Source: Anniella stebbinsi (taxonomy: Eukaryota > Chordata > Lepidosauria > Squamata > Anniellidae). Taken from it: a stretch of 64,000 nt of DNA. The stretch covers positions 216,606,517 through 216,670,516 of the forward strand of contig JARDYH010000004.1 in assembly GCA_029215795.1 (NCBI GenBank). Direction: 5' to 3'. Under the pieces are notes generated by a model. That model was not told the origin of the DNA. It did no database searches and worked only from the letters and a program-made list of their open reading frames with translations. Positions 47,160-59,209 of the stretch are shown here, piece after piece (position 1 is the first letter of the stretch; every line of letters starts with the position of its first letter). The position numbers and the translations under genes are program-made.

Positions 47160-48225
47160 TTTACTAAAAGCATAAGTGAGGAGTGTGCTGGAGGGAGGTA
47201 GCACACTTGCTTGCTCTTGCTTGTGCCCAACGAGTACAAGAGAGAGCAAGCAAGTTTTTATGGACGAACTGAGTCTAAGTAGTTTGCAATTGATTCTGAG
47301 GTTCTCAGAACAGTATTAGAAATAAATAATGCCTCCTATCAATGCTATTATAAAACCAAAGGAAATATATGACGTCTGGTTCATTTCACCATATTTCTAA
47401 TGTGTTTTACAATGGTTTTTTGCATGGCTGTTTAAAAAGCTGGGAAAAGTATCCTGATAAATGTTTAGATAATTATCCAGTTTCTTACTTAAATAACACC
47501 CTTTAGAAGCAACAAACCCATTGTGTAGTCCTATAATAGCTATTGTTAAACTAAATACAGTGTGTGTTGCTTGGTCGCTGCCTAACTGTTTTAAACAAAT
47601 GTTTTGAAAGCTGTGGTATTATTTACCCCTAAATTATCATATCCCAATGATGAATATATACAAAGCTACTACATTCTTGTTTAGATTTTTACCCTTATTA
47701 TGCATTTACATTATTTATTGTAGTCTGGAGGTGCTTTATCTGAAAACTGCTGGCCAAATCTATTTAACCTTTCCATTAAATAGTATAAGTGACAACTTAT
47801 TTTGTTCTGATCTATATTGAGAAAGGGTTCCAAACAGTTATTCTAGGGAACAATGTTATATCTGGAAAAAGTTCAAATCTCCATATACAGTGCTCATCAA
47901 ACAGGATGCCTCTTTCTAAAAAAAAAGAATCTCACGACATACGATAATACAGATTCTGATTGTTCTAGAGGAACATGATCTTCTGAATATCTTTGCTTTT
48001 GTGGATTTTACATATGACCTTTGGTTTTCTGGAGAATTTCATAATGACGTCCAGTTGTGACATCCAGACATGGTACATCTTGAAGATTTTTGATCCTCAC
48101 TGCTTCCTTTTTATTCATGTGAAATTGTATAACGTTCCTGTGGTGTACAGTCACCAGGATTCTGTGTATGCCTCACAAATCTGTGCAAGCTCAGAATATG
48201 CCATTCCTTTGAAAAATTCAGATAG
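47160..48225. other. Intron, nothing identified
   Basis: AT-rich, unique-looking. Confidence 0.4.
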
Positions 48226-48227
48226 AA

Positions 48228-48345
48228 TAGAATCATAGAATAATAGAGTTGGAAGGAGCCTATAAGGCCATTGAGTTCAACCCCCTGCTCAATGAAGGAA
48301 TCTACCTTAAAGCATCCCTGACAGATGGTTGTCCAGCTTCCTCTT
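48228..48345 (-). mobile_element. CR1 3' end fragment, minus strand
   Basis: AATCATAGAATAATAGAGTT followed by the standard CR1 3' UTR (in reverse) stops abruptly at about 48345, where the TTAGGG-bearing minisatellite starts. It is a separate copy from 49438-50995, because that one begins with its own tail. Confidence 0.8.
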
Positions 48346-49437
48346 GGTACTTTAGGGCTAGGCTCAATGCTGAAACAAGGGTTAGGGCTGAGGAGGCATG
48401 GCATTCCTGTCAGGAATGGAGCCTGTGGAAGAGCCTAATAGGTCTTGAGTGACTGAGTGGGCCACTAGGAGACCTTGCATAATGACTTTTAGGGGCTGGA
48501 GTTAAGTTTCAGTGGTATTTAAGGGTTAGGCTCAATGCTTAAATTAGGGTTAGGGTTAGGGTTAGGGTTGAGGAGGCATGGCATCCCTGTCAGGAACGGA
48601 GCCCATGGAAGAGCCTAGTAGGGCTTAAGAGACTGAGTGGGCCACCGGGAGACCTTGCATAATGACTTTTAGGGACTGGTGTTAAGTTTCAGTGATACTT
48701 TAGCGTTAGGCTCAATGTTCAACATAGGGTTAGGGTTAGGGTTGAGGAGACAATGGTCCCTTTCAGGAATGGATCCCGTGGAAGAGCCTAGTATGGCTTG
48801 AGAAACTGAGTGGGCCACCAGGAGACCTTGCATAATGACTTTTAGGGGCTGGAGTTCAATTTCAGTGGTATTTTAGGGTTAGGCTCAATGCTCAAATTAG
48901 GGTTAGGGTTAGGGTTTGGGTTGAGGAGGCATGTCATCCCTGTCAGGAATGGAGCCCATGGAAGAGCCTAGTAGGGCTTAAGAGACTGAGTGGGCCCCCA
49001 GGAGACCTTGCATGATGACATTTAGGGGCCGGAGTTAAGTTTTGGTGGTACTTTAGGGTTAGTCTCAATGCTCAAATTAGGGTTAGGGTTGAGGAGGCAT
49101 GGCATCCCTGTCAGGAACGGAGCCCATGGAAGAGCCCAGTAGGGCTTGAGAGACTGAGTGGGCCACTAGGAGAGCTTGCATAATGACTTTTAGGTGCTGA
49201 AGTCCAGTTTCAGTGGTACTTTAGGGTTAGGCTCAATGCTCAATTTAGCATTATGGTTAGGGTTAGTGTTGAGGAGGCATGACATACCTGTCAAGAATGG
49301 ATCCCATGGAAGAGCCTAGTAGGGCTTGAGAGATTGAGTGGGCCACCAGGAGAGCTTCATAATGACTTTTAGGGACTGAAGTGCAGTTTCAGTGGTTCTT
49401 TAGCATTAGGCTCAATGCTCAAATTTGGGTTAGGGTT
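48346..49437. repeat. 168-180-bp minisatellite with telomere-like hexamers
   Basis: Six and a fraction units. The shared GAGGAG landmark occurs at 48390, 48570, 48744, 48923, 49091 and 49271, giving periods of 180, 174, 179, 168 and 180. Each unit holds TTAGGG runs of one to five copies before GAGGAGGCATGGCAT. Differences in unit length are mostly multiples of six. The array lies between two CR1 ends. Confidence 0.85.
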
Positions 49438-50995
49438 AGAATCATAGAATCGTAGAATAGTAGAGTTGGAAGGGGCCTGTGTGGCAACCTTTCAAGTATT
49501 TGAAGAGTGCTATCATGTCTCCCTTCAATCTTCTCTTCTCCAGGCTAAACATGCCTAGTTCTTTCAATCTCTCCTCATAATGCTTTGTTTCCAGACCCCT
49601 AATTATCTCCTTGCCCTCCTGTGAACACACTCCAGATTGTCTGAATCCTTCTTGAAGTGTGGTGCCCAGAACTGGACACAATACTCAAGATGGGGCCTAA
49701 CCTGTGCTGAATAGATAGGAACCAGTACCTCGCACGATTTGGAAACTATACTATTAATGCAGCCCAAAATAGCATTTGCTTTTTTTGCAGCCACATCACA
49801 CAATTGGCTCATATTCAGCTTGTGATCTACAACAATTCCAAGATCCTTCTTGCTTGTCGTATTGATTAGCCAAGTATTCCCCATCTTGTAACTGTGCATT
49901 TCGTTTCTTTTTCCTATGTGTAGAACTTGGCATTTATCCCTATTGAATTGCATTCTGTTGTTTTCAGCCCAGTGCTCCAGTCTATCAAGATCCCTTTGGA
50001 GTTTGTTTCTATCTTCCAAGGTTATTAGCGATCCCACCCAATTTTGTGTCATCTGCAAATCTGATAAGCATTCCCTGTACCTTCTCATCCAAATCATTAA
50101 TAAAAATGTTGACGAGCGCTGGGCCCAGGACTGAGCCCTGCGGTACCCTGCTCGTTACCTCCCCCCAGTGTGAAAAGGTACCATTGATAAGCACTCTTTG
50201 AGCACGATTCTGTTGCCAACTGTGGATCCGCCTAATAGTTGTTCCGTCTAGCCCACTTTTCACTAGTTTGTTAATCAGAATGTCATGGGGCACTTTGCCA
50301 AAAGCTTTGCTGAAATCAAGATATACTATATCCACAGCATTCCCAAACTCCACAAGGACGGGTACCAGATCAAAAGATGAGATCAGATTAGTCTGACAGG
50401 ATTTGTTCTTGACAAATCCATGCTGGCTTCTAGTAATCACTGCATTGTTTTCAAGGTGTTTACAGATTGACTTCTTTATAATCTGCTCCAAAATTTTCCC
50501 AGGGATGGATGTCAGACTGACTGGTCTGTAGTTCCCAAGTTCCTCCTTTTTGCCCTTTCTGAAGACAGGGACAACAGTAGCTCTCCTCCAGTCGTCCGGC
50601 ACTTCACCCGTATGATTTCGCAAAGATAATAGACAGTGGTTCTGAGAGTTCTTCTGCCAGCTCCTTTATTACTCTAGGATGCAGTTTGTCAGGCTCTGGA
50701 GATTTGAACTCGTTCAAAGAAATTAGGTGTTCCTCGACCATTTGTTTATCAATCTCAAATTGCAATCCTGCCCTGTCAGCTTGTATACTTTTTCCGGGGG
50801 GGTCATAGATCCGCTTTTGAGAGAAGACTGAGCCAAAGTAGGTATTGAGCACTTCGGCCTTTTCTTTATTACCTGTTACCAATTTGCCATCCTCATGAAG
50901 TCGTTGATCCACCATTTCTTTCCTTTGTCTTTTACTATTCACGTATCTGAAGAAATCCTTTTTATTGCTTTTAGCATCTTAGCTTTAATTTTAAA
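49438..50995 (-). mobile_element. CR1 LINE, minus strand, 5'-truncated
   Basis: Read on the minus strand, the pieces 50942-50604, 50623-50009, 50097-49603 and 49681-49442 cover the CR1 reverse transcriptase from the linker to the C-terminus. They include N-Y-R-P-V-S-L-T-S-I-P-G-K and an intact R-F-A-D-D. A few frame slips separate them. The 3' end begins at 49438 with the usual AATCATAGAAT head (minus strand tail), but most of the 3' UTR is deleted between GGGGCCT and GTGTGGCAAC near 49480. It is less decayed than the copy at 21880. Confidence 0.85.
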
Positions 50996-50999
50996 GTAA

Positions 51000-52080
51000 G
51001 TGTTTTCTTGAAGCTATGGCATTAACATAAGCCTGAAAGTATATGGGAAATGACTGGTAGTCTCGGAAGCCAGAGCAAGGTTGATCAGCATTTCCAGTCA
51101 TTGGGAGAGCTTTAGTGTTCAGCATAGCTCTTTGCCCTTTCCTATTAATATGGAAAACCAGATAAATGAGGTAACATAAGCAAAGATGGTGCAAAATAGA
51201 ACATGTCTTGGTTAATAATTTTGTGTTGGAATATAACTTAGTCCATTTGCTGTTCAATCCATGCTAGGATTTCAGTTCTAGCAGGTATATGTATCATGAA
51301 CTGTTAACATAAGGGCAAAGGTTGTTCTCCCGCCCCTTGCATCCCGAGGATAGAATAGGTTTTTTTTCTCTAGCAGAAGTGAATCAAGGTCCTTAGTTTG
51401 TGGCGATCATCATCATCCACAATTTCAAGTAAAAATGCGTTTTGGTTGGCCTAATAAAGGGTATTTACACTGATACGGTTTTTTTAATTTTTTACTTATG
51501 GTTAACTTAGCTACCGTTGGCTTTATGTGAAACTTCAAGGAAATAATTCTGCATCAACAGGATGTCAATCTTGCTTTTTAATTGGTGGCCTCTACCTTAC
51601 AGCTTTATTCTTGTGTGTTTGTATGTGTAAGTAAGAACCCTTTTAGCCAGTCAAGATAAATGAGTTGTGTTTGTATATGAGCTTGCTTTAAGTTCAGATG
51701 AGCCCAAACCCATTTAAGCATTGTGTCTTCAGTCTGCCACTGTTATTTAGAATATACTGTGAATAATCAACCAATCTTGCAAGATTTTCAGAAATAGGAT
51801 AGGAATTTGTAGTTTTATATTTTTCTGGTGCACACATAAAATAGGTGATTTGAACAAATTTGGAGATGTAAAATTTATAGAAGCCATGGTGTTTTTTTGT
51901 TTGTTTGTTTTTTACTGTTTAGCTAGCTATGGATTATTGTGTGTGGAGGGATGACTCCTGATGAATATATTGCTGAAAATAAATAATCCTTATTTCCTTT
52001 CTCCCTGATTATTTAAAGTGTCTGTAGATGTGTGTGTGTGTATGTGTTCTTTTTTAACTTCATTTTGGTTCTTCCTGAAC
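51000..52080. other. Intron end before the first coding exon
   Basis: No further exon seen; a short TTTG run lies at 51896-51912. Confidence 0.4.
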
Positions 52081-52082
52081 AG

Positions 52083-52293
52083 GATCAAAGGGGTCTTTCG
52101 GAAACCAGCAAAGATGAATATGGTGAAAAGGATAATGGGTCGACCCCGGCAGGAGGAATGTAGTCCTCAAGATAATGCCCTAGGGTTAATGCACCTGCGT
52201 CGGCTTTTTACGGAATTATGCCATCCTCCTCGGCACATGACCCAGAAAGAACAAGAAGAGAAGCTTTACATGATGCTACCAGTTTTTAATAGG
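52083..52293 (+). CDS. WDFY3: WDFY3 (ALFY), first coding exon (residues 1-60)
   Basis: WDFY3 is a very large (about 3,500-residue) scaffold with C-terminal PH-like/BEACH, WD40 and FYVE domains; it binds PI3P and links p62-positive protein aggregates to the autophagy machinery. This exon follows a pyrimidine-rich stretch ending in AG at 52081-52082 and stops before a GTAAG donor at 52294. The chosen ATG is 52114-52116 (A at -3, G at +4 is absent); 31 bases of 5' UTR precede it in the exon. The 60 codons begin MNMVKRIMGRPRQ and end in FNR, which I recognise as the conserved WDFY3 N-terminus; it reads almost as in mammals. The exon ends in phase 0. Only the N-terminal helical (armadillo-like) part of the protein lies in the window, so the named domains are beyond the right edge. 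Confidence 0.95.
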
Positions 52294-52834
52294 GTAAGCC
52301 CAGGAATGTCTGAATTTAGATCTATTTATTTGCCCCAGTTATGTGGGTTCTAAATGGTGTGTCTTTTAAAAATAGTTGACGAAAAGGGTCGGGGTGGTGC
52401 TGGAGACATTGGATTTAAAAGTGAAATAGCTGGAGCAGTTTTTGCTTTCTCTACATCCAGAGCAGTGTCACAATATGCACATTGCCTGCCTCCACAGTCA
52501 TACCAATTTCCCCTTTTTTGAGAGTTGCTTGAATCAAAATTCCCCAGTGACTGCTTCCCAGTTTGTTATTGATGGAAGTGACCTACAAGTAACTTCTAGG
52601 GCAAATATAATAACATGGGAGTGATTTATATCCATGACTGGCTGAGTGAGGCACAGGCATGTATGCTGAAGTGCCACACATTCATGTCCTATGTGTGCTT
52701 TTTTGAGTAGATGCCAGGATAAAGTCTTTCATTCCAATTTCAATCATGAGAATGACTTGCAAAAGTATTCATGTGAAAAATAATATAGGAATGGGTCTAA
52801 ATTTATTCTGGCTATGACTGCCTCAGCCCTTTTG

Positions 52835-53135
52835 CACAGTCCTTGTGTTTTATTTATCTATTATTTGTTTGTTTATTACGTTTCTATACTGCCTGATAGC
52901 AAAACAACGCTTAAAACATAAAACATAAGATAACTGAGGTGCCACCACTGAAAAGGCCCTTGTTTCAAGGGGCATGCAGAGAAGGGCCTCTGAAGATAAT
53001 CTTCGGGTCCTGACAGGAATATATGGGAGGACATGATCCTCCGGTAACCCTGCCCCAAGTGTTTAGGACTTCAAAAGTTAATACCAGCACTTTGAGTTGG
53101 GCCTGGAAATGTAGTGACAGCCAGTACTAGTCATA
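52835..53135 (-). repeat. Interspersed repeat D with LINE-like tail
   Basis: Begins TTTATTACGTTTCTATACTG (tail like 7064 and 25382) and continues with AAGGCCC, GGTCCTGACAGG and CCAGCACTTTGAGTTGGGCC. It links repeat D to that tail. Confidence 0.45.
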
Positions 53136-54020
53136 AAGCACTGGTGTAATATGAACAAAAACCTGCTTTTCTCTGGACCAAGCTTTGGAAGTTTTAATGA
53201 GGAATAGAAAGTATATGAGCTAAATATTGGTGATGAGTAAGATAAATATGATAAGTAATTGGTTCTGTTGTCTATTGGAAATGTGATTTCCCATGAATAA
53301 GAGGAACTTGAAAGGGGCTATCGGGCTATCCTCCCTTGAGGATGAGGGTCATAGTGATTGAATTTCTGGTGGATTGGATCCTCTGAACATACATTAACTC
53401 AGCTTGAACTTTGAAACCATTTTTTTTCTGGAGAGGCTTTTAGGTTTAGGGTTTTGGACTTGGAACATTTTTTCTGCTTTGTAGTAGTCCTTTATATTGA
53501 ATGCAACCCTGGTAGCGTTCTGCATCTTGATATCAAATGTGCATTTATGCTACATAACAGTGAACCCCTTTTCCTGTCTTATTGTCAAACATTCCATTGA
53601 ATTCATCTAACAAGGTAGACTGATTTAAATTAAAGGAGTTTTAAATCTCTGAGGAAAGGTGCTGATACAAATAACATTAAAATCAAGTTTTGAACTTCTT
53701 ATTCATATATCTTCTCAGTGAGCATACATGCTAATTGACTATTATAACAGTTTAAATATATCTGTTTGCATCTCCCAAGAGCATAATCCAAAACCTCCAG
53801 TCATACAGCGCATATACCTTCTTTGCTCAGAATTTATATCTGCTTAGGAGAGCAATTGTGAAGTTAAGAATTACTTGCCAAATAAGATCTAGTACTTGAA
53901 GAGTAAGTGCCCAGAAGTAAGGGCTGGTAGTTAACTGAGCAGCACAGTTTCTCCACTAGGTGGAAAGTAAATGTTCATACTGGCTTGGTTGTCAATGTAA
54001 ATATTCATAATTTATTTATT

Positions 54021-54360
54021 GACTTAGTTCGTATGACACTCCGGGTTGTCGTGGTTAAATAACCCATGATGTGCCGTGACGCATCCTGGGTGTGTGCAGA
54101 TGCCGTTTTCAACACATAACTCCCAGTCAGGGTGACTGCAGGTTCCACCGTGTGGTGTGAACCCAGCATTATTCGAGGGATAACCCTTGCATAACCTCAA
54201 TTAGTAGTGGGGCTATCTGAGTAGTAGGGTTATGTGTGCATGACACAGCACAAACCCAATCCTCCCCGGTTGGGAGTGCATATTCAAAATGATGGTTTCA
54301 CATGCTTCAGCTTATCATGGGTTAAATAAACAACTCACAATGACCTAGCGAACCAGCCCG
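54021..54360. repeat. Foldback repeat C-like (340 bp)
   Basis: GGTTAAATAACCCATGATG at the left answers CATGGGTTAAATAAACAACTC at the right. The outer ends are TAGTTCGTATGAC and CCTAGCGAACCAG. Confidence 0.5.
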
Positions 54361-57255
54361 TTTTGTAACATTATACTGATTCAGCAAAGAAAGACAAGTG
54401 TTTGGCAGCAATGGCAATAGGTGGAGTAGACTCCTTGGGGTCCTCCAACATGGGTGGCTGTGTTCCTCATTCATAGGCTGGCTATGAACTTATCTGGGTT
54501 TGTTGGCTGGCAAGAGCTCCATTTATGCACGATGCATACTTAACTCATGTTGGAGACACTGCCACAACCTGGGAATCAGTGGAAGTTCAACTTAGGGAAA
54601 GAGGCTTAGCCAGTACAATGTTATCCCTAATACCAGGGTGATGGTGGAGGTACTGTGGTCCTAGGTATCTGAGTAGTCTGCACACACACCTTTTTGGTGG
54701 GAGAAGTTGGACTGAGGAGTATGTATGGGAGTCTAGTTTCTTGGTGAACCTTCCTTCCTGGTGCATCCCTTTTGAACAACCTTGTTGCTAAGGCTCGTAA
54801 AGTTACTAGCCTGCTTTTTACTCATGAGACAGGCCACTTTTAAGAGTAAAAAGAAAGCTTATAACATTTTTGAGGGTAGTAATACAGTAGGCTGGCTACG
54901 GAAACATGGACCATTCCCTGCTGCCACCTGCTTGCTTGGCTTCCATGCTGGCTGTGGAGGAAGTGAAGCCCCTCTCTCTATGGTCAGCCCAGAAGCCAAG
55001 GAAGCTGGTGGAAGCAGGGAATGATCCAGCCTGCTGTGTTTCTGTGCTGGATGTGCAGGAGGCAAAACTCCTTTCTGAACGACTGCCGGAGAAATAGGGT
55101 TGGCTGGCGTAGGAGGAGGCATGGATTGCTCCCTACCTTCTCTGCCAGCCTGCGTTATTTCTATGCCAGATGCACAGGAAGGGGCTTCATCTTCTGCACA
55201 TCCAGCACAGAAATGGACTGGGCTGTCACTGTTGTGATAGCCTGATCAACTTCCCAAAGTGAATTCTAAGGAGGTCAAACCCTTCCTCCATGGTCTGTAG
55301 AGAAACTGATCAGGCTGGTAAGACAGTGGCAGTGTCTCTGCATCATCAACCTGATTGGATTGTGTACTGGGCACGGGAGAAAAGGCTTTACTTCCTCTGC
55401 AGCCAGCCTAAAAAGTTGGGAAAGGAGGGGTCGCTTGCTCTGTAACCCCTTGGTCAGCTTGCTTACTAAAAACCTGGAGGGAATTCTGCATACCCACCTG
55501 CATAGAATTCCTGGTTGACAATTGTGACCAGGTGAGTGCTTGAAGATAATTCTACCTTCTCAATTGCCTTGTCCTTGCATCCTCAGTTGCAGAAGCAGAG
55601 GTAAAACACAAACTTCTAGACAGCTTAATTGATTGGCAGGATACAACTGTGTTTTGCTTACACCCGTTTTTTGGCATTACACTTTCATTGGAAGTGGGAC
55701 TGAGTTTAGGATTCCAGCTAACTTCTACCTCTGCCTCACCACATCCCCCACTCCATCCAGTTTCCCCCTCTGAATTAATGGAATTCTGCCAATGTAAGCA
55801 TTATACTTCTAGTAGGCTTCTGCTGGCACAAGGGTATTGTTTTGCCAACCTGTTCTTCCCCTCTGCTGACACAGTGTGGTGCTTTGCCAGCACAAGGAGA
55901 TTTAATAGTAACCCTATTCCACCAAGCAGGTGTAACACAGGGATATGATTTCTCTGTGAATCTTATTTAAGTGGTATTAGAATTCCCCATTGCTGTGATA
56001 ACTAGACTTACATAGTTGCTATTCCTTCTGCCACAAATGTACAATGTGACTGTCTTGAGGATCTTCTTCACTTAATTTTTGCTCTGTGCCCAAATACCAG
56101 TGAGAGAGACTACATCTCCTTCTATAACACATTAGAGATCTCACGATCCCTCTGGTTTTGTGTAGGATTGTTATCAGTAAGCCTAAAATGGCACTTCTGT
56201 GATTCTGACAGAGCTGGACTGTAGTGACCCTATCTGAACTGTGTACACACATCACTTGCATGTTTCAGATTTCTGATGTGACTGATATTCCTTAGCTTTT
56301 AGTGAGCAATATCTTATAATCTTTATTGGTAGCTGTTTTAGCCTTACCATTTCATTTAGACTTCACTGGCTTTTATAGTTAATGTCTTGGATGACCAACA
56401 CAAGTGAAATAGTGTAAGATAGAATTTTTAAGTGTGATGGCAACAAATACTTGTTTGCAAACCTGTCCATCAAAGAGACATTCATTTGACAGGAGCTGAG
56501 ATTGGCTGCAGCTCCCTCTTGAGTGCTCATTCAGTGTCAAACTTAGGTTTGCTGCTGTATAATGCATGGAGCAGTCTTAAGAGACTTGCCATGAAACAAT
56601 CCTATTTATGTATCTTCTTTTATGAAATAGGTATGTTTCTGGATTGTCATTAGACTTCTATGCTTTCTGAGAAGTGGACAAAAAGTAGTAATTCAACAAT
56701 CTCTAGTTACAGATTATTTTTCTTTGTTGGATCCTACAATCTGATGCTTTGTGGGGTGATCCTTTTTTCATTTATGCATTGAATAGCAATGAGCTAAGGC
56801 AGCAAGGGATTTTTTTGATGCGTAAAATGTGGACATTGTACTGAAAAGGTCTCTGCCAGTAAACAATGCTTTGGTTCATAACGTGTTGTGTTTTCTTATC
56901 ACTGCTTTTGTTGCACAGTCCTGATTGCTTAATGATGTGTTTAAGGTTTCTGAACAGTGGTATAAATAACTATAAATATAGTATGAGGGTGCTTAAATGA
57001 TACGTTCGTTTTTAAAAAAATAAAAGCGTTTCTTGAAATATATGGCATGTGTGTTTTTAGCTCTTACAGTAAGGTACTTTTGATTTAAAGTTAGAGAAGA
57101 TCAATATGAAAAATAGGTAGGAGGAAGATTTTTATCGGTTCACCTTTCATACCAATCCACATGGTTGCCTGTGTTGTTGCTAATACCTTGTCCAGATTAC
57201 TGTGGTATAGAATTGAACTGGCCTTTTCTTTTCTTTTTGCAGTTCAACAAAAATA

Positions 57256-57420
57256 GGGGGACCATATGGAAAGGAGGACAGGGCTCCTGTATCTTTAACA
57301 GTTGTAGAGAAAAGGGAATTTCAGGAGGTCCTGCATGCATAACGACACCTGCTGAAATTCCCTTTTCCCTACAGCTGTTAAAGACACAGGAGCTCTGACC
57401 TTCTTTTCATATGGTCACTC
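57256..57420. mobile_element. Short MITE, TA-flanked (165 bp)
   Basis: The ends GGGGGACCATATGG and CCATATGGTCACTC are near-complements and are flanked by TA on both sides. Inside, ACAGTTGTAGAGAAAAGGGA is mirrored by an inverted copy on the right. It is the same family as 2079-2394. Confidence 0.7.
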
Positions 57421-57754
57421 TAGCAGAACAGTTTGATTGAGTAAACAGGTTTTGTGCCTGATCAAAAGTCATTAGCTGTCTCTGTGCAGGAAGACCAAAA
57501 CACTAGGATTTATTTTTTTTAATTTCTGTTGAAGGTTTTGTTCATAGCTATATGCTGCTTTCACATCTCTAAAATATTTTCCACAACCATAAGGTTTAAA
57601 TAAGTCTGGATGCAGCTTTTTCTGGTTAATATGTTGCATTTGGCTTTATGATGGGAGCAGTAAGTGAGTAAGGATGCAGAGGTTTAAGGGAGCAGGATAA
57701 ATTGGTAGTTGACCTGGATACCTAAGAACCTCACAGTGCATTATATCTCTGTGT

Positions 57755-57845
57755 ATAATGTAAATGCATAGGGGACAGGCAGCTGGTTGACTACTGTTTG
57801 AAGAAAATGCTGGTCTGATCCAGCATGACTCTTCTCATGTTGTTA
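57755..57845 (-). repeat. Interspersed repeat A fragment, minus strand
   Basis: GGTCTGATCCAGCATGACTC is the complement of the start of the repeat seen at 26 and 1950. Confidence 0.5.
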
Positions 57846-57984
57846 TCTGTAGCCTTCAGCCATGCTGTTAGCACCAGCAATACTACCTTTTCTCAGATGT
57901 ATAGAAATCTGGGCAAGCAGAACTGTAGAGCCTGGCTGCATGTTACACTCATCACATGAAAAGTAACTACGTATCACTAACTCA

Positions 57985-58080
57985 GCCTTCCCGGATTTAG
58001 TGTCCTCCAGATGTCTTGGACTTGCACATTCATGACCATTGGCCATGCTGGATTTGGAGGGCCCTGGTTGGGGGAAAAGT
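57985..58080. repeat. Foldback repeat B, partial
   Basis: TTCCCGGATTTAGTGTCCTC, CAGATGTCTTGGAC and the central CATTGGCCATGCTGG are present; the right arm is shortened. Confidence 0.45.
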
Positions 58081-58745
58081 TGGACTAAGCTATGTATTTG
58101 ACTGGGAATTTAGGAAGTGGAGAAGCAGGAAAAACTAGCTGATAAGCAGAGATAATCAATAGAGGGAGGAAGGCCGACAACCGCACCTGCTTCTTTCTGT
58201 GTTCACTTATAATTTCCCCCAGCTTTCTCTGCCTTTCTTAAAAGGAGGCTCTCAATGGGCAGAATGTGGGTGAATGTGTCAACTTTTCACTTTGTGAGTA
58301 TAACATATATTACAGATACAGGCAACTTCTTCACCCCCACCCCATGCAGTATCAGCTATCATGCATTAGACTTCTGAACATCTGAATGAACTCAAGATAG
58401 ACCCCAATAAACAAGAACCCAGAGATGCTAGCTGAGTGCAATAGTGGCAAAATAGCCTTATGCTATACATTCCCCCCCCCCCCCATTCCCCTCAACATAA
58501 GCCAGTTTCATGAAAATGATCTGGGGGTGTGTGCATGTACATGTTAGAAGCAGCTATGTGTATTAACTAGGCTGTTTTACTAATAATGCTAAACCTTATA
58601 TTTTCACAGTTTTGTGAAATGGTTTTGTACATCAGATGTACAAAATGTAAACAGGTGGTAAACAGGCAGTGTGCATTTTCTAGGTGCTGTGTTTATTAGT
58701 ATTAATAGCAGGTTTTGATTTGCTTGTTTGTTTGTTTGTCTGCAG

Positions 58746-58869
58746 GTATTTGGAAATGCTCCTCCAAGTACAATGATAGAAAAATTCTCAGATCTCCTTC
58801 AGTTTACAACACAAGTGTCACGATTAATGGTGACTGAAATTCGTCGGAGAGCCTCTAACAAGTCTACAG
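58746..58869 (+). CDS. WDFY3: WDFY3 coding exon 2 (residues 61-101)
   Basis: The acceptor is TGCAG ending at 58745 after a T-rich tract, and the donor is CAG|GTAAAT at 58870. The 124 bases encode 41 codons plus one base, starting VFGNAPPS and ending ASNKST. They join in frame to the previous exon (VFNR|VFGN), which is the expected WDFY3 order. It is part of the N-terminal helical region, and no catalytic residue is expected here. The intron before it is about 6.45 kb. Confidence 0.95.
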
Positions 58870-59099
58870 GTAAATGCTGTTGAGGAGAAAAGGCTAATGA
58901 TGACTTTTCCTATAAGATTGCTGTGAGGATTATTTAAGATAAGGGGTTTAAAGTACTTTACATATTAGAATGAAGAATAAGAATCTTAAAGAGAACTTTA
59001 TACATTAAAATAAACAATTTCTGTATATTTGATATAAAGAGAACCTAATTTTATTTTGTGTCTGTTTGCCTTCTGCTTTTTTGTTTGTTTTTACTTTAG

Positions 59100-59209
59100 A
59101 GGCTGCAAGTCGTGCCATAGTCCAGTTCCTGGAGATCAATCAAAGCGAAGAAGCCAGTAGAGGTTGGATGTTGCTTACCACAATTAACTTGCTAGCTTCA
59201 TCTGGACAG
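59100..59209 (+). CDS. WDFY3: WDFY3 coding exon 3 (residues 102-138)
   Basis: The acceptor is TTACTTTAG ending at 59099 and the donor is CAG|GTTAGT at 59210. With the single base carried over from the preceding exon it supplies 37 codons, from E-A-A-S-R to L-A-S-S-G-Q. The first codon (Glu) is split across the 230-bp intron. The reading frame is closed only by this splice choice, and the product matches the conserved WDFY3 N-terminal region. It ends in phase 0. Confidence 0.95.

Larger units (their letters stand above)
6639..52082 (+). other. WDFY3: WDFY3 5' intron region (about 45 kb)
   Basis: The span between the candidate first-exon donor and the acceptor of the first coding exon. It holds every repeat listed between these positions. 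Additional small non-coding exons are probable in this gene but cannot be fixed by reading; one candidate is given at about 44900-45192. Confidence 0.55.
52294..58745 (+). other. WDFY3: WDFY3 intron between coding exons 1 and 2
   Basis: Bounded by GTAAG and TGCAG. Holds repeat D at 52835, foldback C at 54021, the MITE at 57256, and repeats at 57755 and 57985. The segment 54880-55260 contains GGAGGAAGTGAAGCC/AGGAGGCAAAACTCC repeats of about 130-140 bp period, apparently a short diverged tandem repeat. Confidence 0.8.

Noticed and set aside
48541..48572. True telomere or chromosome end
   Set aside because: TTAGGG runs are only a few copies long and are embedded in longer units between CR1 ends in a gene intron.
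52442..52624. 60-codon frame after coding exon 1
   Set aside because: Intronic, no homology recognised and no splice signals.
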